Source of the DNA: Leucobacter sp. 7(1)
GTDB lineage: Bacteria; Actinomycetota; Actinomycetes; Actinomycetales; Microbacteriaceae
Length of the DNA: 64,000 bases
NCBI RefSeq assembly: GCF_900163635.1
Contig: NZ_FUID01000052.1
Coordinates: 62,001 to 126,000, forward strand
Direction of reading: 5' to 3'
In this document: piece after piece, positions 8,667 to 17,247 of the stretch
Numbering within the stretch: the stretch's first letter is position 1
Layout: every line of letters begins with the position of its first letter
Notes under the pieces: generated by a model
Databases searched by the model: none
What the model was told of the DNA's origin: nothing
The model's input: the letters and a program-made list of their open reading frames with translations, nothing else
Made by a program: the position numbers and the translations under genes

Positions 8667-9884
8667 ATGCCAGAGGCATATCTCGTAGGAGGGGTCCGCA
8701 CCCCGGTCGGTCGCTACGGCGGCGCACTCGCTGGGGTCCGCCCCGACGATCTCGCGGCCATTGTGCTGCGCGCCGCGGTCGAGCGCTCCGGACTCAGCCC
8801 GGAGGCTCTCGCGAACGGGGCGATCGACGAGGTCGTCTTCGGCGCTGCGAACCAGGCCGGCGAGGACAACCGCAACGTGGCCCGCCTCGCGGTGCTGCTC
8901 GCGGGCCTGCCCGACACACTCCCCGGCTACACCGTGAACCGACTCTGCGCATCAGGCATGACCGCGGTCGCGAACGCATCGCAGGCGATCCGTGCCGGCG
9001 ACGCCGACCTGATCATCGCGGGCGGCGTCGAATCGATGACGCGCGCGCCCTGGGTGCAGGAAAAGCCGGGTCGTGCCTGGGCCAAGCCCGGCGCGCAGGT
9101 CGACACCTCGATCGGCTGGCGCTTCACGAACCCGCTGCTGGCCGCTCGGGACAAGGCCACCTTCACGATGCCCGAGACCGCGGAAGAGGTCGCCCGGGTC
9201 GACGGAATCAGCCGCGAAGACGCCGACGCATTCGCCGTCGAGAGCCACCGCCGCGCCGTCGCCGCGATCGCAGCGGGGCACTTCACGGACGAGATCGTGC
9301 CGGTGAACGCCCCGAAGGGACGCCAGTCCGTGATCGTCGACACCGACGAGGGCCCCCGGTCCGAGACCTCCGCCGAGGTCCTCGCGGGCCTGCGCCCGGT
9401 CGTGGCCGGCGGCAGCGTGGTCACCGCGGGCAATGCTTCGTCCCTGAACGACGGCGCCTCCGCGCTGCTCGTCGCAAGCGGTGAGGCTGTGGAGCGCTAC
9501 GGCCTCGTGCCCCGCGCCCGAATCGTCACCAGCGTGTCCGCTGCGCTCGCGCCCGAGATCATGGGCCTGGGGCCTGTCCCCGCGACTGAGAAGGCACTCG
9601 AGCGCGCCGGCCTCACAATCGACGACATCGGCTCGGTTGAATTGAACGAGGCCTTCGCTTCGCAGTCACTCGCCTGCATGCGCCGACTCGGCCTCGATCC
9701 CGCGCGGGTCAATGCGGACGGCGGCGCGATCGCGCTGGGCCACCCGCTCGGATCTTCCGGTTCCCGACTGCTTGTCACGCTGCTGGGCCGCATGGAACGC
9801 GAGAACTCGCGCTACGGGCTCGCGACGATGTGCGTGGGTGTGGGCCAGGGCACCGCCACGATCATCGAGCGGGTGACCGCGTGA
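8667..9884 (+). CDS. paaJ: Thiolase (acetyl-CoA acyltransferase), PaaJ-type
   Basis: The 405-residue protein has all thiolase catalytic signatures: the nucleophile Cys94 in NRLCASGM, GGAIALGHPLGSSG with the active histidine, and a C-terminal CVGVGQGTA (Cys389). It cleaves 3-oxoacyl-CoA to acetyl-CoA and a shortened acyl-CoA. In this setting it likely performs the two thiolytic steps of phenylacetyl-CoA degradation (3-oxoadipyl-CoA and 3-oxo-5,6-dehydrosuberyl-CoA). The ATG at 8667 has GAGGAGG upstream. It overlaps the next gene (GTGA) and heads a four-gene operon. Confidence 0.85.
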   Translation: MPEAYLVGGVRTPVGRYGGALAGVRPDDLAAIVLRAAVERSGLSPEALANGAIDEVVFGAANQAGEDNRNVARLAVLLAGLPDTLPGYTVNRLCASGMTAVANASQAIRAGDADLIIAGGVESMTRAPWVQEKPGRAWAKPGAQVDTSIGWRFTNPLLAARDKATFTMPETAEEVARVDGISREDADAFAVESHRRAVAAIAAGHFTDEIVPVNAPKGRQSVIVDTDEGPRSETSAEVLAGLRPVVAGGSVVTAGNASSLNDGASALLVASGEAVERYGLVPRARIVTSVSAALAPEIMGLGPVPATEKALERAGLTIDDIGSVELNEAFASQSLACMRRLGLDPARVNADGGAIALGHPLGSSGSRLLVTLLGRMERENSRYGLATMCVGVGQGTATIIERVTA

Positions 9885-10645
9885 ACGCAGAGACCCCCGC
9901 GGCGACAAGCGGCCCACTCCGGATCGAAGATCGCGGCAGCCATGTGCTCGCAACGTTGAACCGACCCGAAAAGCGCAACGCGATCGATCAGGATCTGATT
10001 GACGCCCTGCACGAACTCTGCGCTGAGCTGGAACACACCCCGCGCACCCTCGTACTCCACGGTGCCGGTGGCGACTTTGCGGCGGGTGCTGACATCGCGC
10101 AGCTGCGCGAACGCCGCGCCGCCGACGCCCGCGCGGGCATCAACACCCGCGCGTTCATGCGGGTGGCCGGGCTCCCGATGCCCGTGATCGCCGCGCTCGA
10201 CGGCTTCGCACTTGGGGGCGGGGCGGAGCTCGCCTATGCCGCCGACATCCGGGTGGGGACCCCTGCCCTGCGGATCGGCAACCCGGAGACGGGCCTCGGG
10301 ATCCTCGCCGCGGCCGGCGCGAGCTGGCGGCTCCGCGAACTCGTTGGCGAGCCACTCGCAGCCGAGATCCTGCTCGCGGGCCGGATCCTCGACGGCACCG
10401 AAGCCTTGGCCGCCGGGCTCGTCACCCACCTGCACGACACCGGCGAGGAGGCCCTCGCCGCCGCGGAGAAGATCGCCGCGCGGATCGGCAAGCTCGACCC
10501 CGAAGCCACCCGCGCCACTAAGCGAGTGCTCCGCGCACCCCGCGAGGCGCACCCCGCGATCGACCTCGCCGAGCAGGCAAGCCTGTTCGAGAGCCCCGAG
10601 AAGATGCGCCGCATGACCGAGTTCCTGGAACGGAAGAAGAAGTGA
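9881..10645 (+). CDS. paaF: Enoyl-CoA hydratase, PaaF-type
   Basis: The 254-residue crotonase-fold protein has AAGADIAQL in the oxyanion loop, GGGAELAYAADIR with the first catalytic glutamate (Glu116), and NPETGLGI with the second (Glu136). Both acids are present, so it should hydrate 2,3-dehydroadipyl-CoA to 3-hydroxyadipyl-CoA. The GTG at 9881 overlaps the thiolase stop by four bases. This is a separate paralogue from the crotonase-family gene at 23,077, which lacks the first glutamate. Confidence 0.8.
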   Translation: MNAETPAATSGPLRIEDRGSHVLATLNRPEKRNAIDQDLIDALHELCAELEHTPRTLVLHGAGGDFAAGADIAQLRERRAADARAGINTRAFMRVAGLPMPVIAALDGFALGGGAELAYAADIRVGTPALRIGNPETGLGILAAAGASWRLRELVGEPLAAEILLAGRILDGTEALAAGLVTHLHDTGEEALAAAEKIAARIGKLDPEATRATKRVLRAPREAHPAIDLAEQASLFESPEKMRRMTEFLERKKK

Positions 10646-11538
10646 TGAGCGACACGGATCAGAGCGCACGCAGCACCGTTCCCGAGCACGTCGGCGTACT
10701 CGGCGGCGGGCGCATGGGCGGCGGGATCGCGCACGCGTTCCTGCTGGCCGGTGCCCAGGTCACCGTGGTGGAGCGTGAAGCGGCCGCCGCTGACGCCGCG
10801 CGTGAGCGGATCGAACGCAGCATCGACGCCTCGATCGCCCGCGGCTTCGCGGGCGACGCCGCGGTGCTCCGCGCGGCCCTCACCGTCACCGAAGATCCCG
10901 CGGGCTTCCAGGGCGCACAGCTTGTGATCGAGGCCGTGCCCGAGGTCCTTGATCTCAAGCACACTGCCTTGCGCACAATCGAGGCACAGCTCGACGAAAC
11001 GGCCACGATCGCGTCGAATACCTCCTCAATCCCGCTCGGCCAGCTCGCCGGGGCGCTGGCCCATCCGGAGCGATTCATCGGGCTGCACTTCTTCAACCCG
11101 GTCCCCGCCTCCTCCCTAATCGAGATTGTCGTCTGCGAGACCACCGCCGAAGCGCTGCCCGAGGCCGCGCGCGGCTGGGTGCGCGCACTCGGCAAGACCC
11201 CGATCACCGTCGCCGACGCGCCGGGCTTCGCGTCAAGCCGCCTCGGCGTCGCACTCGCCCTCGAGGCGATCCGCATGGTCGAGCAAGGGGTCGCCTCCCC
11301 CGCCGACATCGACCTCGCGATGGAGCTCGGCTACCGCCACCCTGTCGGCCCGCTCCGCACCACCGACATCGTCGGGCTCGACGTGCGCCTCGGCATCGCC
11401 GAACAGCTGCAGCGCGACCTCGGTGACACCTTCGCCCCGCCGCAGCTGCTGCGCGACATGGTCGCCGCGGGCACGCTCGGCCGCAAGAGCGGGCAGGGCT
11501 TTTACGCCTGGCCCGACACCCCGAACCCCACTGCCTGA
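10645..11538 (+). CDS. paaH: 3-hydroxyacyl-CoA dehydrogenase, PaaH-type
   Basis: The 297-residue protein has an N-terminal Rossmann fold with VGVLGGGRMGGGIA and a C-terminal 3HCDH domain; IGLHFFNPV carries the catalytic histidine, and YRHPVGPLRTTDIVGLD is typical of the C-terminal part. It oxidises 3-hydroxyadipyl-CoA to 3-oxoadipyl-CoA with NAD. The hydratase stop and this ATG overlap (TGATG); a GTG three bases earlier is an alternative start. It is the short bacterial single-domain form. Confidence 0.85.
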   Translation: MSDTDQSARSTVPEHVGVLGGGRMGGGIAHAFLLAGAQVTVVEREAAAADAARERIERSIDASIARGFAGDAAVLRAALTVTEDPAGFQGAQLVIEAVPEVLDLKHTALRTIEAQLDETATIASNTSSIPLGQLAGALAHPERFIGLHFFNPVPASSLIEIVVCETTAEALPEAARGWVRALGKTPITVADAPGFASSRLGVALALEAIRMVEQGVASPADIDLAMELGYRHPVGPLRTTDIVGLDVRLGIAEQLQRDLGDTFAPPQLLRDMVAAGTLGRKSGQGFYAWPDTPNPTA

Positions 11539-11552
11539 TGAACGGAGCCGTA

Positions 11553-13604
11553 ATGACTCACCCGATCCTTCCGAGTTTTGTCCAGGGTGCCTGGTGGCAG
11601 CCCTCCGACGCTGAGCTCGCCGCGCACCCCGCGGCAGAGGTGCGCGACGCCGTAACGGGCGAGGTCGTCACCCGAGTGTCGAGCGCCGGCCTCGATCTCG
11701 CCGGCGCGATGGCCTACGCCCGCGACACCGGCCAGACCTCCCTCGGAGCGCTCACCTTCCACCAGCGAGCCGTACTCCTGAAGCAGCTCGCGCTCGCGCT
11801 CACCGAGCGCAAGGCGGAGCTGTACGAGCTCTCGACCCGCACCGGCGCCACAAAAACCGATTCCTGGGTCGACATCGACGGCGGCATCGGCGTGCTCTTC
11901 ACCTACTCCGGCAAGGGCCGCCGCGAGCTTCCCAACGCCCACGTACAGATCGACGGCCCCGTCGAGCCGCTGTCGAAGGACGGCTCGTTCCTCGGCCGCC
12001 ACATCCGCACCACCCTGCCCGGCGTTGCCGTGCAGATCAACGCCTTCAACTTCCCCGTGTGGGGTGCGCTTGAAAAGCTCGCCCCCACCTTCCTCGCCGG
12101 CATGCCGACGATCATCAAGCCCGCAACGCCCGGTGCGTACCTGACCGAGCACATGGTGCGGATCATGCTCGAATCCGGCCTGCTTCCCGAGGGCTCCGTG
12201 CAGCTCGTCTCCGGCTCGATCCGTGAGGTCTTCGATCACGCCCAGCTCGGCGATGTCGTCGCATTCACCGGCTCCGCAAGTACGGCAGAAAGCCTGCGGC
12301 TCCACCCGGCCGTGCAGACGGGCGGCGTGATCTTCAGTGCCGAGACTGATTCGATCAATGCCTCGGTGCTCGGCCCCGACGCTGTCGCGGGCACCCCCGA
12401 GTTTGACGGCTACGTGCGCCAGCTCGTGTCCGAGATGACCACCAAGGCGGGCCAGAAGTGCACCGCGATCCGGCGCGCGATTGTCCCCGCGGCGAGCGCG
12501 GACGCCGTAGCCAAAGCCGTGGCCGAGCGGATCGCCACGAAGGTTGTTGTGGGCGATCCCCGCACCGAGGGCACCACGATGGGTTCGCTCGCCTCGGCCG
12601 AGCAGCGCACCGAGGTGCTGCGCCAGGTGCAGCGCCTCGTGGACGGCGGCGGGCGAATCCTGCTCGGCGACGGTCAGGAGCCCGGCGGTGACAGCGCGTT
12701 TGTCGACCCGATCCTGCTCCGCTTCGACGATCCGCAGGCCGAGCGTGTGCACGATACCGAGGCCTTCGGCCCCGTGTCCTCACTCATCACCTACGAGACC
12801 CCCGCAGAAGCTGCGGCACTCGTTGTGCGCGGCGGCGGATCCCTCGTCACGAGTGTCGCCTCCGCAGATCCGGAGTTCGTCGCGCAGTTGACCCGCCGCA
12901 TCGCGTCGAGCAACGGTCGTGTCCTCACCCTCGACCGGACAAGCGCCCGCGCGTCGACCGGCCACGGCTCCCCCCTCCCGAACCTCGTGCACGGTGGCCC
13001 CGGCCGCGCCGGAGGCAGCGAAGAACTCGGCGGTGTGCGCAGTGTGTTCCACTACATGCAGCGCACCGCGATCCAGGGCAGCCCCGAGATGCTCACAGCG
13101 ATCACGGGCGTCTGGCACGCGGGCGCGGCCACCCGCGGCGACGTGCACCCGTTCCGGAAGTCGTTGCAGGAGCTACGGATCGGCGATCAGGTGATTTCCG
13201 AGCCGCGCGAGGTCACGCTCGAAGACATCTCGCACTTCGCCGAGTTCACGGGCGACACGTTCTACGCCCACGTTGACGAGGAGGCCGCCGCGGCCAACCC
13301 GTTCTTCCCGGGCCGCGTGGCACACGGCTATCTGCTGCTCTCCTTCGCGGCCGGCCTGTTTGTATCGCCGGAGCCCGGCCCCGTGCTCGCGAACTACGGG
13401 CTGGAGAGCCTGCGCTTCATCACGCCGGTCTCCCCCGGCGATCGGGTGCGCGTCGCGCTCACCGCGAAGCAGATCGTGCCCCGCGAGACCGACGAGTACG
13501 GCGAAGTCCACTGGGACGCGGTGCTCACGAATCAGAACGAGGAGATCGTCGCGACCTACGACGTGCTGACCCTCGTCTCGAAGACGCCGGAGCCCGCGGC
13601 GTAG
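11553..13604 (+). CDS. paaZ: Bifunctional oxepin-CoA hydrolase / 3-oxo-5,6-dehydrosuberyl-CoA semialdehyde dehydrogenase
   Basis: The 683-residue fusion opens the phenylacetate ring product and oxidises the aldehyde. The N-terminal aldehyde dehydrogenase domain (about 1-515) has NAFNFPVWG, the GSASTAE cofactor turn and the catalytic cysteine in GQKCTAI. The C-terminal MaoC hydratase domain (about 540-680) has the hot-dog motif FAEFTGDTFYAHVD. Length matches E. coli PaaZ. The ATG at 11553 is preferred because GGAG lies five bases upstream; an in-frame ATG at 11538 that overlaps the previous stop is the alternative. Last gene of the operon, followed by a strong hairpin. Confidence 0.9.
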   Translation: MTHPILPSFVQGAWWQPSDAELAAHPAAEVRDAVTGEVVTRVSSAGLDLAGAMAYARDTGQTSLGALTFHQRAVLLKQLALALTERKAELYELSTRTGATKTDSWVDIDGGIGVLFTYSGKGRRELPNAHVQIDGPVEPLSKDGSFLGRHIRTTLPGVAVQINAFNFPVWGALEKLAPTFLAGMPTIIKPATPGAYLTEHMVRIMLESGLLPEGSVQLVSGSIREVFDHAQLGDVVAFTGSASTAESLRLHPAVQTGGVIFSAETDSINASVLGPDAVAGTPEFDGYVRQLVSEMTTKAGQKCTAIRRAIVPAASADAVAKAVAERIATKVVVGDPRTEGTTMGSLASAEQRTEVLRQVQRLVDGGGRILLGDGQEPGGDSAFVDPILLRFDDPQAERVHDTEAFGPVSSLITYETPAEAAALVVRGGGSLVTSVASADPEFVAQLTRRIASSNGRVLTLDRTSARASTGHGSPLPNLVHGGPGRAGGSEELGGVRSVFHYMQRTAIQGSPEMLTAITGVWHAGAATRGDVHPFRKSLQELRIGDQVISEPREVTLEDISHFAEFTGDTFYAHVDEEAAAANPFFPGRVAHGYLLLSFAAGLFVSPEPGPVLANYGLESLRFITPVSPGDRVRVALTAKQIVPRETDEYGEVHWDAVLTNQNEEIVATYDVLTLVSKTPEPAA

Positions 13605-13625
13605 CCCGCTCCGCTCAGCACTACC

Positions 13626-13660
13626 GGGGGCCCGGCACGCGTGATGCGTGCCGGGCCCCC
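13626..13660 (+). terminator. Strong terminator after paaZ
   Basis: A perfect 15-bp stem (GGGGGCCCGGCACGC, 13626-13640, with 13646-13660) and a 5-base loop lie 22 bases beyond the paaZ stop. It also faces the convergent RCC1-protein gene and may serve both directions. Confidence 0.8.
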
Positions 13661-13684
13661 GTGTGTCTGCGCTGCCCCGTAGGT

Positions 13685-16210
13685 TCAGCCCCGCACAGTC
13701 GTATTCCCTCGTCGCCACAGCACGAGACCGGCGAGAAGCGCCATCACGCCGGCCAGACCCAGCTGCCAGGTGCTGATGCCGCCTGTGCGGGAAAGCTCGT
13801 CGGCGTCCCCTCTCGGCTGCGGATCCGGCTGTTCGGTGCTCGGGGTCGGGGGTTCCGTCGTGGTCGGCGGCTTCGTCGTGGTCGGCGGCTTTGTCGTGGT
13901 CGGCGGCTTCGTCGTGGTCGGGGGCTTTGTCGGCGGTGGGGTCACCACAGTCTCGTCCTCGTCCGTCGTCGCCAGGATCCGTAGTACCGTGTGGACTCCC
14001 TGCGCAACCTGCACCTCTCCCGCGGATGTTCCGAGGCTGAGGGGTGCCCAGCAGGCATCCGGTGCGGCAGCCGGAGCCAGCTCAAGCCCCACACACTCCG
14101 CAGTTTCTCCGGTGAGGCGCTGAATGCCGGTCACCGTGATTCCATCGGGAACCGCCGCCGACACGGCATGGGCCTCTGGCGACATCACCGCTGCGGGAGC
14201 GTCGTTCGTGAGGATCGTCTCAGCATCAGCGTCAGCGTCTTTCGGCTCGAGCGTCAGCGCCCACCCCGCGGCGGGAGTACCGGTCGCGGCGCCATCCAGC
14301 TGGGTCGCGAGAGTGACATGAGCGGCCTGATTCGTGACCGTGCAATTGATCGGTGCGGCCACTCCGGGCCCGGATTCAGGCAGCGTCAGGGTCGCCGTCG
14401 CCGCGTCAAACACGGTGTCCGGCAGGGCCGCCCCGTTTGTGTCGGTGCAGCTGAAGTCGCCGAGCGGTGCGTAGCGACCCGGCTGGCTTGCAGGATCAGC
14501 CTCGGCGCTCAGCCGCTCCGTCAACGTGTAGCTCTCCCCCGCAGGGAGCTCTGCAGCAGTGTCCCCGTTCAAGATCCACTCCGCTTCATCAGCCGTGGCG
14601 ACCACTTCCCAGTTCGCCGGGTCAGCAACGGGCAGTGCGGGATCCCCGTGCGTCACCTCAGCAATACGCTTCACACCGGTCACCGCGACTGTCGGAGCCA
14701 GGTAGGTGTATCCACCGGCGTAGCGCACCGGCTCACGCTCGATCCCAAATTGTGTCCAGGCAACGTCAACATCGACCGGGCCGGCAGCGTGCGGAGGCGT
14801 AACCGCGGACCAGTCCCCGTCAGCGTTCAGGGTGAGCTCCGTGCCGGGAAGTGTATCGAAGCTGATCCCGGTGACCCTCGGGGCCATCACCACGGGGTGC
14901 GGAGCGGTCACGAACGGCTGGGGTGCGGCCGGATCTCCGATCTGCCCCAACGGGTTGTAGCCCCATGCGTAGGCGCGGCCGTCCGTGCTGAGCGCGACCG
15001 AGCTGAAGACCCCCGCGCCCACCTCGGCGAACTGCACCCCTGCGGGCTCGATCACGCGGACGGGCGCCGAGCTGTCGGTGTGATCGCCCGTACCCAGCTG
15101 CCCCTCGCGGTTGCTGCCCCAGGCATAGCTGTGACCGTCGGATCCGAGGGCGACGGTGTGGTAGCCGCCCGCCGTGACCCCTCGGCCCCGCGCGTCGTCC
15201 GGCCCGGCGGCGCTCGCGGTGGCGTTCAGAAAGGTCACGCCTTCCGGCGTGTGCGCCTTCACGGGTACCGGCGATGATTCGACGCTGGCGATCCCGAGCT
15301 CACCATCGCGGTTTGCACCCCAGCTGTAGACCCCGCCGTCGGTACCCACGGCAGTCGAAAACCCGCCGCCCACCGCGACAGTCGAAAAGCTGATGCCCTC
15401 GGGCATGACAACCGGGAGCGGGGTCGGGTGCGGCACCGTGCCGATCGATCCGATGCCCAGTTCTCCGTTCGAGTTATATCCCCAGGCATACGCGTCTCCG
15501 GCGTCGGTGAGCGCCAGCGAGTGATAGCTGCCCGTGCTCACGCGATCGAAGGTGACTCCGGCGGGCATCTGAGCGGCGACCGGCGTGGTCTGCGCCCAGT
15601 TTGTCAGTCCTGTGCCGAGCTGGCCCTTGCTGTTCGCACCCCAGCTGTACGCGACACCGTCGATGCCGAGCGCGAGCACGTTGTACTCACCCGCGTCAAC
15701 ACTGCTTGCACGGACGTCACCGGGAAGCACGACTCGGGTGGGGAGCCGCACGTTCTCGGTAGTGCCGTTCCCCATCGCCCCCTGGGCATTCGCACCCCAG
15801 GCGTAGACAGTGCCGTCCGCGGTAAGCGCCACGGTGAATTCTCCGCCCGCGTCGATCTGGGTGAAGGTGACGCCGTCCGGGGCCGCGACCGGGACCGGCG
15901 TCACGGCACGCTGTGTTGTTCCCGTGCCGAGCTGTCCCTCGCTGTTGTACCCCCAGGCGTACGCTCGCCCGTCAGATCCGAGCGCGACGGTGTGCAGCGT
16001 GCCGCTACTGAGCTGGGTGAAGGTCACGCCCGGCGGTGCGGGCACGGTGACCTCTGTCCCGCCCGCGACCGGCCCCTGATTCGGAGTCGGCCCGGTGATC
16101 TCGCCGGGATCCGCCACCGCTGCGGCGCTCCCCGCGAGCACTACTGTTGCGGTTGCCGCTCCGAGCAGCATTGTCCAGGCCCGCTTCCCGAATTCCCCAA
16201 AAGTCCTCAT
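13685..16210 (-). CDS. Cell-wall-anchored RCC1-repeat surface protein
   Basis: The 841-residue protein starts with a signal peptide (MRTFGEFGKRAWTMLL, ending near AVADP). About seven RCC1 beta-propeller repeats follow (recurring AYAWGYNSEGQLGTG-type units, about 55-430), then an IPT-like and Ig/SpaA-like region with TLTERL and FSCTDTN segments, a PPTTTK-repeat wall stalk, and a C-terminal sorting signal: LSRTG near 806, a hydrophobic helix and a WRRG...RG tail. LSRTG is a variant of LPXTG. Sortase would attach it to peptidoglycan. Monocistronic and convergent with paaZ. Function unknown; a surface propeller suggests adhesion or protein binding. No sortase gene is nearby. Confidence 0.8.
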   Translation of the reverse strand: MRTFGEFGKRAWTMLLGAATATVVLAGSAAAVADPGEITGPTPNQGPVAGGTEVTVPAPPGVTFTQLSSGTLHTVALGSDGRAYAWGYNSEGQLGTGTTQRAVTPVPVAAPDGVTFTQIDAGGEFTVALTADGTVYAWGANAQGAMGNGTTENVRLPTRVVLPGDVRASSVDAGEYNVLALGIDGVAYSWGANSKGQLGTGLTNWAQTTPVAAQMPAGVTFDRVSTGSYHSLALTDAGDAYAWGYNSNGELGIGSIGTVPHPTPLPVVMPEGISFSTVAVGGGFSTAVGTDGGVYSWGANRDGELGIASVESSPVPVKAHTPEGVTFLNATASAAGPDDARGRGVTAGGYHTVALGSDGHSYAWGSNREGQLGTGDHTDSSAPVRVIEPAGVQFAEVGAGVFSSVALSTDGRAYAWGYNPLGQIGDPAAPQPFVTAPHPVVMAPRVTGISFDTLPGTELTLNADGDWSAVTPPHAAGPVDVDVAWTQFGIEREPVRYAGGYTYLAPTVAVTGVKRIAEVTHGDPALPVADPANWEVVATADEAEWILNGDTAAELPAGESYTLTERLSAEADPASQPGRYAPLGDFSCTDTNGAALPDTVFDAATATLTLPESGPGVAAPINCTVTNQAAHVTLATQLDGAATGTPAAGWALTLEPKDADADAETILTNDAPAAVMSPEAHAVSAAVPDGITVTGIQRLTGETAECVGLELAPAAAPDACWAPLSLGTSAGEVQVAQGVHTVLRILATTDEDETVVTPPPTKPPTTTKPPTTTKPPTTTKPPTTTEPPTPSTEQPDPQPRGDADELSRTGGISTWQLGLAGVMALLAGLVLWRRGNTTVRG
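13852..13941 (-). repeat. 18-bp tandem repeat encoding the PPTTTK stalk
   Basis: About five copies of an 18-base unit (GTCGTGGTCGGCGGCTTC and close variants) lie in frame within the wall-spanning stalk of the RCC1 protein. Such repeats can vary in number by slippage. Confidence 0.75.
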
Positions 16211-16545
16211 ATTCGAAGGGTAGGCAGCCGTTCAACGACGGGGACCGGCGCCTCCGAAGTACCGAACTCGGTCCCACGCCGAGCCGTACCGCCGGGGACG
16301 CCGCTCGGTACCGGATTCGCCCCCACTCAGTGCCGATCCGGCACCACCCCTCACCCCAACCGAGGCATTTTATCTGGCCCGAGTCAGATTTCGCCGAAGT
16401 TCGCTCGGGCTGGATAAAAACCCTCGTGTGCGGCGCGACCTGGAGGCGGGCGCGACGGGCGGCGGGGACGCGGACGCGGGCAGGGACGCGGACGCGGACA
16501 CGGGCAGGGACGCGGGCACGGACGCGGGCCCGCGTGCGCGGCCGC
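16211..16545. other. 335-base intergenic stretch with hairpin and GC-rich short repeats
   Basis: This is the gap between the TetR stop and the RCC1 gene start. It holds an imperfect hairpin near 16368-16418 (arms TTTATC...CCCGAG and CTCGGG...GATAAA) that may end tetR transcription, and a run of GGGACGCGGACGCGGGCA-like repeats at about 16,441-16,535. No convincing gene was seen. Confidence 0.5.
16441..16535. repeat. GC-rich imperfect tandem repeats (GGGACGCGGACGC units)
   Basis: Six- and 18-base units such as GGGACGCGGACGCGGGCA recur with small changes directly downstream of the TetR stop. No frame through them resembles a known protein, so they look like slippage-generated non-coding DNA. 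Confidence 0.55.
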
Positions 16546-17172
16546 CTACCGGAAATCGCGCTGCTCGTTGACGCGTAGGCCCGAGCGCACGTACGACAGC
16601 ACCGTGTCGGCGAGCGCCTCGGGCTCGTCCGGTCCGTCGGGCCGGTACCACTCGACAAGCGAATTCACGAGGCCAAAAGTGAGGCGAGCCGCGAGGCGCG
16701 GATCGATGTCGTCACGCAGGTGTTCCTCTGCTTTGGCGCGCTCGAAGATCGTGCTCAGCCGGGCCGTAAGCGCACGGCGACGCTCCAGCGCGCGCAGCTC
16801 GACCTCCGAGTTGCCGTGGAGGCGGAGGAGCAGCACGAGATACTGCTGTCGCTCACAAGCCACGAGCACGGCTTCGCGCACGATGCGCCGGATCTGGAGT
16901 ACCGCACCGCCTTCCTGCGCCTCGGCGTCATCAAAGACGCGCTCAAGCTCCCCGAGCACCCGTTCAAGGGCGATCTCGAGCATCTCGGCTTTCGAGGTGA
17001 AATGGTGGTACACCGCAGACTTCGACAGGCCCAGCCGCTTTGCGATCATGTCGAGCGATGAGGCGTCGTAGCCGCGATCCATGAACAACTGCACGATCAC
17101 TTCGAGCATGCTGTTCTGGTCGTAGCCCGGCCGGCCCCGACGAGTTGCGGGCACCGCGTCGATCGTTGCCAT
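16546..17172 (-). CDS. paaR: TetR-family regulator, probable PaaR
   Basis: The 208-residue protein has an N-terminal TetR HTH (about 15-62, with RGYDASSLDMIAKRLGLSKSAVYHHF) and a helical ligand domain. It lies directly behind paaK on the same strand in a paa island, as actinobacterial paaR genes do, and the three PaaR-like operators in this window give it obvious targets. Known PaaR proteins repress paa genes and release DNA on binding phenylacetyl-CoA; that role is inferred here. The C-terminus ends at VNEQRDFR. Confidence 0.75.
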   Translation of the reverse strand: MATIDAVPATRRGRPGYDQNSMLEVIVQLFMDRGYDASSLDMIAKRLGLSKSAVYHHFTSKAEMLEIALERVLGELERVFDDAEAQEGGAVLQIRRIVREAVLVACERQQYLVLLLRLHGNSEVELRALERRRALTARLSTIFERAKAEEHLRDDIDPRLAARLTFGLVNSLVEWYRPDGPDEPEALADTVLSYVRSGLRVNEQRDFR

Positions 17173-17217
17173 CGGTCGCTCCTTCCCGCCGGACCCCGCG
17201 GGGAACCGGAACGTCAG

Positions 17218-17241
17218 CCCGGGCAGGACACCCTGCCCGGG
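17218..17241 (-). terminator. Terminator after paaK
   Basis: CCCGGGCAGG at 17218-17227 pairs perfectly with 17232-17241 across a four-base loop, seven bases past the paaK stop and before the TetR start. It suggests that tetR is at least partly transcribed on its own. Confidence 0.6.
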
Positions 17242-17247
17242 TCCAAG

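Noticed and set aside
11502-12752. 416-codon minus-strand frame across paaZ
   Set aside because: Antisense shadow caused by third-position GC bias; paaZ on the plus strand has the aldehyde dehydrogenase and MaoC motifs.
13852-13941. Regular 18-bp repeats that might suggest a CRISPR or other array
   Set aside because: They are contiguous with no spacers and encode the PPTTTK stalk in frame; the same holds for the 12-bp arrays at 24441-24500 and 39228-39270.
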